DNA of 6,216 nt. It comes from an uncultured Bacilli bacterium (GTDB taxonomy: Bacteria; Bacillota_I; Bacilli_A; RF39; UBA660). The notes beneath the pieces were generated by a model. That model ran no database searches, was not told the origin of the DNA, and worked only from the letters and a program-made list of their open reading frames with translations. The DNA lies in assembly GCA_947594675.1 (NCBI GenBank), contig CANQEF010000068.1, positions 1-6,216 on the forward strand. Direction: 5' to 3'. This document shows, in pieces, positions 5,171 through 6,216 of the stretch. The stretch's first letter is position 1, and every line of letters begins with the position of its first letter. Made by a program: the position numbers and the translations under genes.

Positions 5171-6216
5171 TTAAGCCTTTTTTAAATAGATTTTTAAAAT
5201 TTGAGTTGCATCTATCGAAGTCATTTTTCCATTTATATCCATATCACCAAGAAGTAATATTTTATCGGTTACAGAATGTTTTCCTACAGCAAAAGCTAAA
5301 GCCTCTCTAACATCTAATAAATCAACTTTAGTATCACTATTGATATCGCCTTTTTTATAGTCTTTAACAATTACATCAATTGTTTTACTAATACTTTCAG
5401 TTTTTGACTGTATGGTAATTGTTACTTTAGTACTACCAGCTTTTAAAGCTAAAAGATGATTATTAACTATTTTTACAATATTTTCATCATCTGATGTAAT
5501 AGTTAATTTATCAATAGGAGCTGTAGCAGGAAGAAGTTTATAAACTAATTCTTTTTCTTCATTAACAAATAATATTTGATTTTCTACTTCTATATCTTCT
5601 AAAACTGATTTTATTTCTATTGGGAAACGTTTTTCTACTCCATTTAAAGAAACGATTAATTCCGTGGTTCCTTTTTCTAGTGCTGTTATAGTTCCATCAG
5701 CTTTTACTTGTGCCTTTTGTGAATCTGTTATTTTATAAGTAAATTTAGTATATGGAATAGAAAATTTGGTAGCTGGCCATTCTGTATTAACAAATAGTGC
5801 TTTTTCTGGTTTAATACTTTCATTTTTGTTAAGAATAATTTTACCATCTGAAATTTTGTTGGCAGGATAAGAAAAAGTGTAATTAATATATTTAGGTATT
5901 ATTTCAACTTCTTGACCAGTTACTGAAACTTCTCCTTTAGTAGTTTCTAAATTTGTAGATTTTTGTGAAGAAAATACTTGAACCCAATGCCATACATTGT
6001 TTGTTTTCATTGCTCCTATTCCAATTGAATTAAAAGTGGGCTCTAAAATATTTTCTCTATGTCCTTCTGAATTCATCCAACCTTCCATAACTGATTCTGG
6101 AGATGAATATGATATTGCAATATTTTCACCTACCAATCCAGGAATAGTTGGGAAAATACTAAAGCAGCTTTCTCCATTTGGTCTAGTATGGGAATAATAA
6201 GCTACTATTTCTCCAG
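5171..6216 (-). CDS. Secreted CAP/SCP-domain protein with Ig-like (Big_2) domains and C-terminal type I dockerin; 5' end missing
   Basis: The reading frame is open to the right window edge, so the true start and any signal peptide lie outside; 347 codons plus a partial one are visible. Numbering from the first full codon, residues 1-82 are the C-terminal part of a CAP/SCP (PF00188-like) domain. It has SHTRPNG with His9, GENIA with Glu30, W-M-N-S-x-GHR-x-NIL with His52, then IGIG and a WVQVF strand. Residues about 106-201 and 204-283 look like two Ig-like domains; the second has the Big_2 signature LALKAGST near its end. Residues about 289-346 form a dockerin with two calcium-loop repeats (D-x-N-x-D-x3-D-x2-D and D-x-D-x-N-x3-T-x2-D). 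No sorting signal or C-terminal membrane segment follows, so surface retention probably depends on a cohesin. CAP domains are widespread secreted modules whose activity is often unknown, so no enzymatic role is assigned. It ends in TAA three bases before the sortase gene. Confidence 0.9.
   Translation of the reverse strand, partial: GEIVAYYSHTRPNGESCFSIFPTIPGLVGENIAISYSSPESVMEGWMNSEGHRENILEPTFNSIGIGAMKTNNVWHWVQVFSSQKSTNLETTKGEVSVTGQEVEIIPKYINYTFSYPANKISDGKIILNKNESIKPEKALFVNTEWPATKFSIPYTKFTYKITDSQKAQVKADGTITALEKGTTELIVSLNGVEKRFPIEIKSVLEDIEVENQILFVNEEKELVYKLLPATAPIDKLTITSDDENIVKIVNNHLLALKAGSTKVTITIQSKTESISKTIDVIVKDYKKGDINSDTKVDLLDVREALAFAVGKHSVTDKILLLGDMDINGKMTSIDATQILKIYLKKA
5176..5180 (-). 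promoter_or_regulatory. Ribosome binding site of the sortase gene, inside the preceding gene
   Basis: On the minus strand AAAGG lies 8 bases before the sortase ATG. It falls within the last codons of the CAP-dockerin gene, whose stop is three bases before that ATG. Translation of the two genes is therefore probably coupled, and there is no room for a separate promoter. Confidence 0.6.
5177..5350 (-). other. Type I dockerin domain at the C-terminus of the CAP protein
   Basis: Two EF-hand-like calcium loops, each followed by a helix, lie 34 residues apart, as in type I dockerins. Loop 1 reads DINSDTKVDLLD and is followed by the helix VREALAFAVG. Loop 2 reads DMDINGKMTSID and is followed by ATQILKIYLKK. 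Positions 1, 3, 5, 9 and 12 carry D/N/D/D/D in loop 1 and D/D/N/T/D in loop 2, all acceptable for calcium binding. In characterised dockerins, positions 10 and 11 of each loop help set cohesin specificity; here they are LL and SI. The partner is inferred to be one of the cohesin-type proteins in the same operon. Confidence 0.9.

Noticed and set aside
6134..6136. TTG codon before VGENIA as the start of the CAP-dockerin gene
   Set aside because: The frame stays open to the window edge, and the upstream residues (SHTRPNG and following) are conserved CAP-domain sequence. The gene is cut by the window and this codon encodes an internal Leu.
5997..6197. Plus-strand frame of 66 codons near the right edge
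   Set aside because: It lies antisense to the conserved CAP domain and has no family resemblance.

Overview
The window is AT-rich (roughly 30% G+C by eye) and uses the standard bacterial code: Trp is TGG and the visible stops are TAA or TAG. Every supported gene lies on the minus strand. The features are Gram-positive: a class B sortase, a C-terminal cell-wall sorting-like signal, Big_2 (bacterial Ig-like) repeats, a type I dockerin and cohesin-type domains. With the low G+C, this suggests a low-GC Bacillota, perhaps an uncultured gut-associated Bacilli or Clostridia lineage. The taxonomic placement is inference only.

Read in the direction of transcription, from the right edge to the left, there are four tightly packed genes. 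(1) A secreted protein enters through the right edge without its N-terminus. It has a CAP/SCP domain, two Ig-like (Big_2-type) domains and a C-terminal dockerin (5171-6216). (2) Three bases later comes a class B sortase with His, Cys and Arg catalytic residues in place (4442-5167). (3) After 20 bases and a strong Shine-Dalgarno comes a 1135-residue surface stalk: signal peptide, N-terminal cohesin-like domain, about ten Big_2-like repeats, then an IPNTN motif, hydrophobic segment and basic tail (1014-4421). (4) One base later is a 260-residue protein with a signal peptide, a cohesin domain, a short Ig-like domain and a C-terminal membrane anchor (230-1012). An AT-rich hairpin with a T-run follows at 121-150 and probably ends the transcript. 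The remaining left flank (1-229) holds no supported gene, though a weak plus-strand hairpin suggests a convergent gene may end at or beyond the left edge.

The genes make sense as one cell-surface assembly. The sortase would attach the Big_2 stalk to peptidoglycan through an NPQTN-like signal. The stalk would display a cohesin-like domain away from the cell, and the 260-residue protein would hold a second cohesin near the membrane. The CAP protein has no wall anchor in the visible part, so its dockerin could dock it on one of these cohesins. This is cellulosome-style cohesin-dockerin architecture with no carbohydrate-active enzyme visible, and with a dedicated sortase in the same operon. The domain calls come from sequence patterns; the pairing and the assembly are inference.
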